Positions 1-8,118 of a stretch of 64,000 nucleotides of DNA are shown in pieces. The stretch lies in NCBI GenBank assembly GCA_963781725.1, contig CAWAGV010000001.1, positions 248,001 to 312,000 of the forward strand, read 5' to 3'. Source of the stretch: BOG-931 sp963781725. GTDB lineage: Bacteria; Pseudomonadota; Alphaproteobacteria; Rhizobiales; Xanthobacteraceae. A program made the position numbers and the translations under genes. Position 1 is the first letter of the stretch, and every line of letters starts with the position of its first letter. A model generated the notes under the pieces. The model was not told the DNA's origin. It did no database searches and saw only the letters and a program-made list of their open reading frames with translations.

Positions 1-131
1 ACATGCTGGCAATGCAAATCGAATGTAAAATGTAAGATCGCAGGCAATGTGAATATTTAAATCCTGACGTCGCGGATGGAGGAGAGTGGGGGAATCCGTA
101 GACTTTTTTGCAGATTGCAAGTGGCCGGCTA

Positions 132-536
132 ATGATGGTTGTGAACGAAAAGAGTCAAAAGGGTTTATGGGACACCGCTCCTGTCGCGGCGCGCCTTTAT
201 TCAGGCCGCAGGGAGGGAGTTATCGTGCGGGAAGGCGAGATGATCAGAGCCCTCAATCCGGCGAGACCGGATCTCGAAGGTCACAGTGGTTTTTCCTGGG
301 GATCCGCCAGTCCATCGGGAAAGCGCCTCGCCATGGCTTTGCTGAAAGACGCACTGGAAGACGAAAAACGCGCCGCTGAATTGGCAGACGCTTTCAATGC
401 GCGTGTCATTTCGATCTTGCCGGAGCGCTGGACGATGACACGTGAGCGCATTTTATCTTACACGGACGTGATGTCCCGTGAGAAAATCGACCAGAGCCTG
501 CTAGGCATTTCTCCTGCAACGCCCAAGCCTCTTTGA
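132..536 (+). CDS. DUF6166-like hypothetical protein
   Basis: Soluble protein of about 134 residues with no signal peptide or membrane segment. The centre, with GFSWG followed by a helix rich in LAMALL and KDALEDE, then an R-V-I-S-I-L-P-E-R-W-T segment, follows the pattern I associate with DUF6166 proteins, whose function is unknown. The ATG at 132 is preferred to an in-frame TTG at 108, but neither has a good ribosome binding site. It stands alone. Confidence 0.6.
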   Translation: MMVVNEKSQKGLWDTAPVAARLYSGRREGVIVREGEMIRALNPARPDLEGHSGFSWGSASPSGKRLAMALLKDALEDEKRAAELADAFNARVISILPERWTMTRERILSYTDVMSREKIDQSLLGISPATPKPL

Positions 537-665
537 TTTTCCGATATCACTAAACGGCTGCGCCCCCGGGGTTGGCTGAATCGCTTTTCCGAACTAGCCG
601 ACGGAAAACTTGGGCATTTGCGCGAGGCGCCAAGCCAGCTGTGGAGATTGACGTCAGCGGCTCAA

Positions 666-712
666 TAGGGGCTGCCTGCTAGGGGCGTTGCTCTCGGGGA
701 CCCGTTAGGGGC
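666..712 (+). repeat. three TAGGGGC heptamers upstream of a small gene
   Basis: The heptamer TAGGGGC occurs at 666-672, 680-686 and 706-712, all in the same direction. The cluster lies 84 bases before the ATG at 796 in a 255-base gap without genes. The starts are 14 and 26 bases apart, so they do not share one face of the helix exactly. A protein-binding site or leader element is possible; nothing else supports it. Confidence 0.4.
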
Positions 713-795
713 TTTAATCGGCATTTCGTGACGCCAATCACAGCCCTAGATGGCGATCCGGCGTATTCCTCTATTCAGAGGGATGGAGAACAACC

Positions 796-960
796 ATGCA
801 TGCGCTGATCAACGATAGTAGTGCAATGGGATTTCTGGCTTCCGGTTTGGTACTTGCAGCCTTTGGCATGAAGGACATCGTCCATTTGCGGACAGTCGCG
901 ATCTGCAGCAATTTTGCATTCATAGCTTACGGTTTGGCCCTGGGCCTGACACCCGTCTGA
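796..960 (+). CDS. small membrane protein of 54 residues
   Basis: The reading frame starts at an ATG preceded by GGAG seven bases upstream and encodes two hydrophobic stretches separated by K-D-I-V-H-L-R. The pattern (F-L-A-S-G-L-V-L-A-A-F-G-M-K near residue 20, then R-T-V-A-I-C-S-N-F-A-F-I-A-Y-G) resembles the membrane start of larger rhizobial proteins that go on to a cyclic-nucleotide-binding domain. Here a stop follows at once. It may be a stand-alone small protein or the remains of a longer one. Confidence 0.5.
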   Translation: MHALINDSSAMGFLASGLVLAAFGMKDIVHLRTVAICSNFAFIAYGLALGLTPV

Positions 961-1144
961 TGCTGCACGTCATCCTGTTGCCGTTGAATTGCTGGCGGCT
1001 GGCTGAAGCATCACGAGTTATGGCTCCGATCGAGCGAGCAATGCCGAAAATTGGAGCAAGCGCTTGATGTAGGGAGCGGTCGCCAACGTTCCGCCTTTTG
1101 AATTCCTTTGCCTGTCCGGACCCGTCGTCCAGTAACGGCCCCGC

Positions 1145-2698
1145 TCAGCGATAAAAGTCGACCGTCAGAATTGCTTCGTCCAGGGGTATGCCGGTCAATC
1201 GACTTTTCAACGCGGCATCCTCGTCACGTCCCACGCCTATCGTGGCGATCTTGCTTCGCCCCGCGATGATCGGGGTCAGGAAATTTCGAAAGTCCTGCAT
1301 AGCGGCTGCATCTTCGGATCTGTCATTGTGCCCGGAGATGACAAACACTGTGTCATAGTGGCGGCCTGATTTAGTACATTGCTGTACGTCGAAGAAATAC
1401 TGCGCGCACCAATCTGCCGGCGGATCTTTAAGTATCCAGGGCGTGACAGGCTCGATAGAGACCACGAGTACGCTGCCTTGCTTATTCTGATTGATAAAAT
1501 TCAGGATGGTTTGATAGGGAATGACCAAGTTGCGCTTGAACGGGTGGGTGCCAAAGTTGGTGTTAGCGATGCTTGAAATAGACGCCGCCAGCCCGAGAGA
1601 AAGCAGCACGAGGACGCGTCCGGCATGGCCTTGCCGTAATTGATCATCGAAAAACAAGGTGAGCAATGCAGCGACTACCGGCGCGAGATAGAGAAACGAG
1701 CGCGGCTTGCCAAAGCCGGCCAAAACCATGGGCACGATTGCGATCAACATCAGCAACAATAAATGCGCTGGATGGCTGGGGTGTGTTCGATTGATTGCCG
1801 AGCATGAGGCGATTGCGGCAATGACAACGACGGGAACGACGATCCAGGCCTGGCTTACGCCAAGTGTTTCTCCGCCGAAAAAGCCCAATATGTCGGTTGG
1901 TATGGCGATGATGGCAGAGCCAAACTGCGCCTGCACAGCCCCAAACCGTTGTACAAGAAGTGAATAGGCTGAGTAGATGCCGAGACTCGCGCCGCAAGCG
2001 GCTAGAAACCAAAAGGTGAGATCAAACGACCAGCGAAACTCGCGCTGGAGGCAGTATCGGTACACCATCACTGCCGGAACAATGAGCGTCGCAAGCAGGT
2101 TTGTCGAAGCGGAAAGTCCGAGTACCGCGCCCGAGCACAGTTGCGATTTGCCGCTGTGGGACAGATAAAGCGTGACGAATAAAGCAATGAATAGAGCGAA
2201 CAAAGGATACCAGCGCAACGCGTCGCCTTGACTCACCGCAAGTGGACTGAGCCCAAACAGGAGCACTGCAATCGTTCTGATCGGGAGCGAGTTTGACGTC
2301 CGATTGCGCTGCGCAGTCCACATCAAGCCGAGCAGTTGAAATAACATGAGGGCAGCAGCGGTCATCGCCAGGCTGCACAGCCGCATCCCCGCATCGCTCA
2401 GCCCCAGGTGACGGAGACCGTAAAACACCAGGTAGGAGAGCGGCGGATGCGAGTCTTCGGTCGCAGGAAAGACGGTCAGAAGCGAGAACGCAGACCGCTG
2501 TCCAATGAGCAAGAGCGTGTAAGTCTCGTCATCGAACGGAAATCGCCACACCCGGCCGGCCAGCAGGCTTACGCATATAAACAAAAACAAGGTCGAAGCC
2601 AGATCAGCCCGGTGCGCCCACGCGTGGGCCAAGTAGCTGGACGTACTGCAGCCTGTCGGGGCCGAATGAGGGTCGCCTTTAACCAGAGCTTGCGCCAA
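1145..2698 (-). CDS. GT39/ArnT-like membrane glycosyltransferase
   Basis: Integral membrane protein of 517 residues with about ten hydrophobic segments and a soluble C-terminal part. Near the N-terminus F-D-D-E-T-Y-T and then E-D-S-H-P-P-L-S-Y match the first periplasmic loop of the GT-C (PMT/ArnT/GT39) fold, where the acidic pair is catalytic and the donor is a polyprenyl-phosphate sugar. It probably glycosylates a lipid or protein on the periplasmic face; the acceptor is unknown. The assigned start is a TTG at 2696-2698 and no convincing ATG lies nearby, so the N-terminus is uncertain. Confidence 0.75.
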   Translation of the reverse strand: MAQALVKGDPHSAPTGCSTSSYLAHAWAHRADLASTLFLFICVSLLAGRVWRFPFDDETYTLLLIGQRSAFSLLTVFPATEDSHPPLSYLVFYGLRHLGLSDAGMRLCSLAMTAAALMLFQLLGLMWTAQRNRTSNSLPIRTIAVLLFGLSPLAVSQGDALRWYPLFALFIALFVTLYLSHSGKSQLCSGAVLGLSASTNLLATLIVPAVMVYRYCLQREFRWSFDLTFWFLAACGASLGIYSAYSLLVQRFGAVQAQFGSAIIAIPTDILGFFGGETLGVSQAWIVVPVVVIAAIASCSAINRTHPSHPAHLLLLMLIAIVPMVLAGFGKPRSFLYLAPVVAALLTLFFDDQLRQGHAGRVLVLLSLGLAASISSIANTNFGTHPFKRNLVIPYQTILNFINQNKQGSVLVVSIEPVTPWILKDPPADWCAQYFFDVQQCTKSGRHYDTVFVISGHNDRSEDAAAMQDFRNFLTPIIAGRSKIATIGVGRDEDAALKSRLTGIPLDEAILTVDFYR

Positions 2699-3212
2699 AT
2701 TCCTATTTTCCGACTTGTGGCATTGGCCCAGTTTTCACATGCGAATCTGGACGCTGCAAGTTGGTCAGTTGGCTTAACTCGCGGCAGCCCGGAGCGTTAA
2801 CCGCAACAGCAAAAGCAACTTTGCGGTCCGATGCGCGTCCCCTTAGCCCGGAGTACGCGACAGCGCAGGGCCTGCGACCGAGTCTGTCGGAAGCTGCGGT
2901 GACGCAGCTCATGGGAGAACCGAAAAATTCTCGGCTTTATCGCGGCTGGTGGACGCTGTCTTACACCAACTTGTCCTGGTGTGGTTTGGTAGTCAGCATC
3001 CCGCAAACCGGCTTCAGCAATAATCATTCGATTCGCTCGATTTGCGTCAACTACAGCGCCTCCTCGTCGCACCGTAGGCGCGTTGGTCGAAATTGAAGCG
3101 CGGCCTGGTCTACCCGGTGTATCCGAGCGTTTCGACTCTCTCATGTATCGCCATCTGTGGATAATTCTGCTGCGTCGCGCGGCGATCTGATGGCCATAAG
3201 GTAAGGTGCTGC
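2699..3212. other. intergenic stretch, no gene supported
   Basis: This lies between the start of the minus-strand GT39-like gene and the start of the plus-strand protease gene, so it should hold both promoters. A frame at 2761-3096 on the plus strand is open but has no plausible start, no family resemblance and an opposing open frame. I see no RNA gene or clear hairpin. Confidence 0.5.
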
Positions 3213-3947
3213 GTGCAAGTGAATGAAGAAACAAGCACCGTTAATCGGTGGGGCTATTGGGCGACGGCTGCGTGGGCGGTCCTCGCCATTCTTGCCGGGC
3301 AATTTGTTGCGTTGGCCGGTGTCGTTTATTGGCGCGCGGGCACGCTCGAGGCGATCCTGCAAACCCCGTTTGACGGCAAGCTGGTGACGCTGTTCGTCCT
3401 GTTATCCAACCCGATCACCATTGCGCTGTTGTGGCTTGCGGCGCGGCTTTCGAAGTCGAATGCCGCCGATTATCTCGGTGTGCAATGGACGCAAAGCCGC
3501 TACGTTGCGATCGGGCTCGTCTTGCTGGTCGCTCTGATTGCGCTTACCGACGGCGTTCTCTATCTGTCAGGGCGCGCGCTAGTGACGCAATTCCAGCTGC
3601 AATCTTATAACACGGCTACTGCCGAGGGCTGGCGATTGCCGATGCTGATCGCAGCGGTCATCTTCGCTCCGGCCGGCGAAGAAATCGTGTTCCGTGGATT
3701 TTTGTTTCGCGGCTTCGTGACCTCGGACCGTTCGGCGTGGCCCGCGATCATCGTCATCTCCATTTTATGGGCCGCACTGCACGTTCAATACGATTGGGCC
3801 GGAATACTGCAGATTTTTGTAGTTGGCCTGTTCCTCGGCTGGATGCGCCTGGTCTCAGGTTCGGTGCTGCTGACGTTCCTGCTGCATGCCCTGTTCAATT
3901 TCGAGGGCACGCTGGAAACCGTGTTAGCGGTAAAATATTTCTCGTAA
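3213..3947 (+). CDS. CPBP family intramembrane metalloprotease
   Basis: Membrane protein of 244 residues with about seven hydrophobic segments. The family motifs are present: EEIVFRGFLFR near residue 155, a histidine in A-L-H-V-Q-Y near 190, and H-A-L-F-N near 225. These supply the glutamates and histidines of the Abi/CAAX (CPBP) active site. Members cleave within the membrane and include Rce1-like proteases and bacteriocin immunity proteins; the substrate here cannot be told. The start is a GTG with AAGG upstream. It stands alone. Confidence 0.88.
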   Translation: MQVNEETSTVNRWGYWATAAWAVLAILAGQFVALAGVVYWRAGTLEAILQTPFDGKLVTLFVLLSNPITIALLWLAARLSKSNAADYLGVQWTQSRYVAIGLVLLVALIALTDGVLYLSGRALVTQFQLQSYNTATAEGWRLPMLIAAVIFAPAGEEIVFRGFLFRGFVTSDRSAWPAIIVISILWAALHVQYDWAGILQIFVVGLFLGWMRLVSGSVLLTFLLHALFNFEGTLETVLAVKYFS

Positions 3948-4008
3948 CCCGAAGTCGGCAATTCGGTTTACCGCTTGCAGAGCCCGAGATTGACGGATGC
4001 GCCGCACA

Positions 4009-4239
4009 CTAAAACCGGGGATAGCGCCGGTAGCCCCGGGGCGATGAGCAATAGGGGCCCAGTGCATTAACGGCGACAACGACGTCCGGCATCAGGAAGC
4101 AGCTCTGCGGCCAGATGCGCGCCGCGTATCCGTCACCATGCGCGCGATATTCGCGGATTATGCGAAGATCCGCGGCATTCGATGTCGCCATCGGTAATGT
4201 GGCGAGGAAAACAGCAAGAACAACGCTTTTTCTGATCAT
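4009..4239 (-). CDS. small exported hypothetical protein
   Basis: Protein of 76 residues that begins M-I-R-K-S-V-V-L-A-V-F-L and has a signal peptide ending near A-T-S-N-A-A. The mature part has two cysteines and an arginine/tyrosine-rich tail (R-G-Y-R-R-Y-P-R-F). An upstream in-frame start at 4266 exists, but the ATG at 4237-4239 places the signal peptide at the N-terminus. The function is unknown. This is a common type of small periplasmic protein in rhizobia. Confidence 0.6.
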   Translation of the reverse strand: MIRKSVVLAVFLATLPMATSNAADLRIIREYRAHGDGYAARIWPQSCFLMPDVVVAVNALGPYCSSPRGYRRYPRF

Positions 4240-4407
4240 GTCGACTTCCACGCTGTCGCGCCACACAGCCGCCCGGCGATCACTATCTGCGGCCGCAGTT
4301 TAAGGCCTGATACGATCACGTCGCAAGGCATGGAGCCCCGGGGGAGCGGGAAGCAACCATCGCGTAGTTTCCGCGTTCAGTCTGTGGGGGAGAACAGGAG
4401 GAGCCTA

Positions 4408-4647
4408 GTGAAAAAGATCCCCACTCTAGCTGCCATCATTCTACTGGGTACGGCCGTTGCGGCCTACGCGCAGAAATCCCCCGGTGCTTCGGAATATACT
4501 CCCGGTGATAGCATGAAGGATCACTCCTTCAGCGGGTCAAACGACCGCGGCGCATCGCGATATAGTCCGGGCCACGAGCAGAAGACCCCGGGCGGCGCAT
4601 CTGATTTGTCGCCAGGCGACAAGATGAATGACAAGCGCGGTCGTTGA
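4408..4647 (+). CDS. exported protein with three GAS-x-x-[ST]PG repeats
   Basis: Protein of 79 residues starting at a GTG with a strong AGGAGGAG site at 4396-4403. A signal peptide (V-K-K-I-P-T-L-A-A-I-I-L-L-G-T-A) ends at A-Y-A-Q. The mature part carries three copies of a unit of about 12 residues: GASEYTPGDSMK, GASRYSPGHEQK and GASDLSPGDKMN. It is hydrophilic and probably disordered. The function is unknown. An earlier in-frame ATG at 4330 would bury the signal peptide and is less likely. Confidence 0.7.
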   Translation: MKKIPTLAAIILLGTAVAAYAQKSPGASEYTPGDSMKDHSFSGSNDRGASRYSPGHEQKTPGGASDLSPGDKMNDKRGR

Positions 4648-4665
4648 TCAATCAATTTGATTCGT

Positions 4666-4690
4666 GCTCCGGCCTAAAACTGGCCGGGGC
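4666..4690 (+). terminator. hairpin between convergent genes
   Basis: GCTCCGGCC and GGCCGGGGC form a nine-pair stem with one T-G wobble and a seven-base loop, TAAAACT. It sits between the stop of the repeat protein gene and the convergent TadE-like gene. There is no T run, so it could be a weak or Rho-assisted terminator for either strand. Confidence 0.4.
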
Positions 4691-4727
4691 ATGCAAACCA
4701 TGAAAACCATCCGTGCCAGCTTTGGCT

Positions 4728-5105
4728 TTAAGGAAAACAGGCCACCGCGCTCAACGGAACGCTAAGGTCCACCACAACTGCGTGCAGAGGAATGGTCACG
4801 GAGGCGGAAACTTGATGGCCGCAAGACTGCAGCGATGCGGTGAAAACCGGGGCACCCGCGCCGCTATATTTGCTCTGCGCATAGGCCTGGATAGCAGATG
4901 CATCGCCACATTGATTTGAGTTGACCGAGAAGCAACGAGCGGCTTGCTCGACGACCGTATGCAATCCAGCTGCGGAGTAAACCGCGATGCCACCATAAAG
5001 ACCGCCAACGAGGAGAGCGCCAAGCGCGGGCAGGACGAGAGCGAACTCCACGGCAGTGGTGGCTCGCTTACAGCGCAACAGATCGTTTAATGGAATTCCG
5101 GGCAT
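4728..5105 (-). CDS. TadE-like minor pseudopilin (module 1, second TadE)
   Basis: Protein of 125 residues with the single N-terminal hydrophobic helix of TadE-like proteins (A-V-E-F-A-L-V-L-P-A-L-G-A-L-L-V). The ATG at 5103-5105 lies two bases beyond the stop of the preceding gene, so the two are translationally coupled. The glutamate at the expected +5 position is present, but the residue before the cleavage point is alanine (K-R-A-T-T-A-V-E-F) where the other five TadE-type proteins here have glycine. Several cysteines lie in the periplasmic part. It is probably a minor component or assembly factor of the Tad pilus. Confidence 0.75.
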   Translation of the reverse strand: MPGIPLNDLLRCKRATTAVEFALVLPALGALLVGGLYGGIAVYSAAGLHTVVEQAARCFSVNSNQCGDASAIQAYAQSKYSGAGAPVFTASLQSCGHQVSASVTIPLHAVVVDLSVPLSAVACFP

Positions 5106-5107
5106 CG

Positions 5108-5650
5108 TTATCCCAGACGCATCCAGGTCGTCATCTGAATCGACGATATACCCCAAACCGCAATTACCGACGCTGGAAAAAGGGGTGCGTAGGAATAGCT
5201 CACGCCGACTTGAAGATAATCACCAGGCGCCGTGCTGGAGTTGCCGGCGGCTGAGCAATTTGCGGGTCTGGCCGAACCAACATCGCCCACAGATTGTAAA
5301 ACGCCAGAGGAGTTGACACAGAAATATCCCTCTGTCGGGTAACCGGACGCCAAATTCACCGCGCTTCCAAGCGATGTACTTTGGACGGCTCCGGTGATTG
5401 CTACGTTTAACCCCGGGCAATTCAGAGTCGCCGGCAACATAGTGCTGGTGTCGTAACAAGTTTTCCAGGCGGCTTGCGCGCCGACCTGCGCGGCATTCTC
5501 CACTTCCATGCGCCGATATTCGTAGAGTCCGACGTCGACTGCATTGAGAAGGCCAATAACGAGTATCGCGGCCGCAATCGAGAATTCTATGGCGACGATA
5601 CCGTGGATGTCGTCGCGGCAGCTTCGCAAAAGTTCGCAAATTCGCGTCAT
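5108..5650 (-). CDS. TadE-like minor pseudopilin (module 1, first TadE)
   Basis: Protein of 180 residues. A short basic leader is followed by H-G-I-V-A-I-E-F and a hydrophobic helix, giving a prepilin-type site with glycine at -1 and glutamate at +5. Y-E-Y-R-R-M-E-V-E-N-A-A-Q follows, as in other TadE proteins after the membrane segment. The ATG at 5648-5650 is used; a TTG at 5654-5656 would overlap the TGA of the upstream TadG. Its closest relative in the window is probably the gene at 17987-18511, which has the same length and position in its module. Confidence 0.75.
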   Translation of the reverse strand: MTRICELLRSCRDDIHGIVAIEFSIAAAILVIGLLNAVDVGLYEYRRMEVENAAQVGAQAAWKTCYDTSTMLPATLNCPGLNVAITGAVQSTSLGSAVNLASGYPTEGYFCVNSSGVLQSVGDVGSARPANCSAAGNSSTAPGDYLQVGVSYSYAPLFPASVIAVWGISSIQMTTWMRLG

Positions 5651-5652
5651 CG

Positions 5653-6957
5653 TCAATTGACCAGCATGCCGCGGCTTCCGCCTTTGGTCTGGTCGAGGCC
5701 TGCCTCTTTACATTGGCTATCATTCGCAAAGATGTCGCCGGTGCCGTTCACCGTGAGGTTGTCGACAACAAGCTCAAAGCAGTTCGCACCCTGGCTTGAT
5801 TTATTGACCGCACCACTCAGGGTCACGCTGGAGTTCGGCAAATAAACCAGCCCACTGATGTTCCAGGTGGGGCTGTTCCCAGCCGCCGAAATGTCGATGT
5901 TTTTGGTCAAGCTTGGATCTTGATAGATTGCGATACCACTCCAGTCGCCGGATGTTGGCGCGGTAATGTCAAGCGTGCCGCCTCCGGTAGGTGCGTGCTC
6001 ATAGTTGCCGGTGTTGGAGCCTGAAAAGATTACCGTGAGATTCGTGCCCTGGAATGTATACCCGTTGGTGTCCAGCTGACCGTTTTCAATCACGATCGTC
6101 GTATCGTTTACCGTGGTATTCCCGACCAGTTGCTGATCGCCGCAAAGCACTTTGGTGCCACCGGAAGTAACCGTTCCAGATAGCTGGTTCGATGCAGGCA
6201 AAGGAGGAGCATTTTTCGTCGTCGGCTCCTGCGGATAAGAACCGCCGCAGGTGTTGGTGGGGATGTTCGACGCTGACCCGGAAAATGGATCGCTGATCGC
6301 CGGAACATTCGAATTTTGCGCGATGCCGCACCCGTCATCCGTGCCGTGGGCGTCCCCGACTGTGGCGTTCAGATTATGCCCGGTGCACGATGCGCCGGTA
6401 TTGGACATGACGTTGCAACCGTTGAGGTTGGCATTCGGCGCGCCGTGAGAGGTGATTCCCTGTTTGCCGCTGCCCGCCAGCGCCAACACACAGTATGTGT
6501 AGGCTTTGGTAACGGTCGCCACCGCAGTTGCGGTCAGGGTTGTCAGATGCTGGCTGTTGATGATCGTATCGCCGCCGTATCCGACGATCTGCGAGAAGAA
6601 CAGCGGTACCTTGTCGGACACCGTCACTTGATAGCAGTTGGCCGAACAACCCATTGCTGTAGCGGGGTTCGTTGCGGCTACGTTGACCTGACCGTTGCCG
6701 TTTAAAAAGCCATACTGGCTGGTGACGCTTTGGGCTTCCGACGAATAAGTCAAGCCATTGTTGGTCGCAGCCGCTATGGCCGCCGAATCTGCGGCATTCT
6801 GCATGGCTCGCTGATGCAGGCGCCAATAGGATGATTCAGCAGCGAGACCCATCCCGCCGATCAGTACGGGCAGACACAAACCGATTGCGACGATCGATAC
6901 GCCGCGTTCATCGCTGCAGAACTCGCGCAGCCATATGCGCGCTTTGTTCGCGACCAT
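5653..6957 (-). CDS. TadG-like pilus-associated protein (module 1)
   Basis: Protein of 434 residues, first gene of the TadG-TadE-TadE module. The N-terminus (D-E-R-G-V-S-I-V-A-I-G-L-C-L-P) and the helix ending Q-N-A-A-D-S-A-A-I-A-A-A are typical of TadG-like proteins. The periplasmic part has paired cysteines and repeated beta-type segments, including C-V-L-A-L-A-G-S-G and I-S-G-L-V-Y-L-P-N, which recur in the protein at 18523-19980. No von Willebrand DxSxS motif is visible, unlike classical TadG. It may cap or anchor the pilus, by inference from the family. Confidence 0.75.
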   Translation of the reverse strand: MVANKARIWLREFCSDERGVSIVAIGLCLPVLIGGMGLAAESSYWRLHQRAMQNAADSAAIAAATNNGLTYSSEAQSVTSQYGFLNGNGQVNVAATNPATAMGCSANCYQVTVSDKVPLFFSQIVGYGGDTIINSQHLTTLTATAVATVTKAYTYCVLALAGSGKQGITSHGAPNANLNGCNVMSNTGASCTGHNLNATVGDAHGTDDGCGIAQNSNVPAISDPFSGSASNIPTNTCGGSYPQEPTTKNAPPLPASNQLSGTVTSGGTKVLCGDQQLVGNTTVNDTTIVIENGQLDTNGYTFQGTNLTVIFSGSNTGNYEHAPTGGGTLDITAPTSGDWSGIAIYQDPSLTKNIDISAAGNSPTWNISGLVYLPNSSVTLSGAVNKSSQGANCFELVVDNLTVNGTGDIFANDSQCKEAGLDQTKGGSRGMLVN

Positions 6958-7175
6958 GAGATAGACCTGATTTTATCGACGGCGCAACTGGAGATACACG
7001 CGCCGCGCACCGTTCGAAGCCCATGCCTCAGGCTGAGTGAGTAGCACAGGTTTCTTTTTGCGGCCTTGATCAACTACTTAAAGTTTTTCGTTAATGCCGG
7101 TTGAAAACCGGAGCAGGAGAGGGCGTTCGCTCCGCCGCAGTGTTGGGTGCCGGAATTTTCTGCTCAGAGTGCGTC

Positions 7176-7448
7176 TTACCAGCGACGGTTTAGGTCAGAC
7201 CAACCCCACGGCCGGTAATATCCGTAATAGGGCACGTCATACGGTCCATAATACCCGCGATGGTAATATGGATAGGGGTACCGGGGACGTCCGCACCAGC
7301 GGTAGCTACAGCCAACGGTCATCTTTTGGCTGAGTTCAGCTCCAACGGTGCGAAGTTGTGCTGGCGCAATGACTGCTGCTTCGGCCCGCGGTATTGCCGT
7401 TGGCAAAAGAGCTATCAAAAGGAAGACTGCAAGGGCAGTGCCACGCAT
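7176..7448 (-). CDS. exported Tyr/Pro/Gly-rich hypothetical protein
   Basis: Protein of 90 residues with a signal peptide (M-R-G-T-A-L-A-V-F-L-L-I-A-L-L-P) that ends near P-R-A-E-A-A. The tail is built of tyrosine, proline and glycine (Y-P-Y-P-Y-Y-H-R-G-Y-Y-G-P-Y) and ends W-G-W-S-D-L-N-R-R-W. GAAGAG upstream of the ATG at 7446-7448 supports this start over upstream in-frame ones. This style of protein is common in Bradyrhizobium-like genomes and its function is unknown. Confidence 0.65.
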   Translation of the reverse strand: MRGTALAVFLLIALLPTAIPRAEAAVIAPAQLRTVGAELSQKMTVGCSYRWCGRPRYPYPYYHRGYYGPYDVPYYGYYRPWGWSDLNRRW

Positions 7449-8118
7449 TGATATTTTCTCTTCAAAAGTTGGACGAAGCGACATGAGTCGGATGTTACAT
7501 CGATTTGGTGTAGATGGCACAACAGCAAATGAGCTTCGCCGCGACCAGTATTCTGCTGCACTCGTTCTGAACATCTGAAAACAAACTCGATCTAAAGAGC
7601 CTAACTGGGTCAATTGCTCCTTCGCATAGATGGAAGCAGCTCTCGCGCCGAGAATAAATCAATGCGATGCGCCTAGAGCACCATCAACTTGCAGTTTTTC
7701 CTGATCGCGCGCGCTGAAAGGCCGCGATAGGTCAGATAACCTGACCTAAAGGACTGCAACCCCTTGTATTGCCCAACATTCTCGGGCAGGTTTTCGAAGC
7801 GTAAAAAAATAATAAAATTTTTCGATGCGGTGGAACGTCGCAGGACTTAGGACGTTGCAACCACCGGGATAGACGGAGGTTCGCTCGTTTTCTCGTTTCG
7901 CGTTTTTGCAGCTACGGCCAGCGATGGCCGGAGAACGCTAGAGGTCTGTCAAGCGAGGCTTCGTGCCGCGGATGATGATTTTTGGCGGTTGGGCCATGTC
8001 TGACGCAAGCCATGTAGGATTTTCCTATCTGCATGTCTCACGTCAGCTTGGGAGTAAGGGGGCGTCGCTTGGGTTTGGGATAATCCGAACACAAGTCTTG
8101 CAACAGGGAGGTTGCGCT
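7449..8118. other. 670-base intergenic region between divergent genes
   Basis: This separates the minus-strand Tyr/Pro-rich gene from the plus-strand beta-propeller gene. Short frames here have no supporting features. It contains a 7-bp inverted repeat at 7729-7747 and an AT-rich patch around 7800-7825 that could be part of a promoter. Confidence 0.5.
7729..7747. promoter_or_regulatory. inverted repeat AGGTCAG-N5-CTGACCT
   Basis: A perfect 7-bp inverted repeat with a five-base spacer, ATAAC. The centre-to-centre distance of its arms is about one helical turn, as in many dimeric repressor sites. It could also form a small RNA hairpin. No regulator can be named. Confidence 0.35.

Noticed and set aside
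2761..3096. Plus-strand open frame of 111 residues between the GT39-like and protease genes
   Set aside because: No family resemblance, no convincing start, and an opposing frame is equally open.
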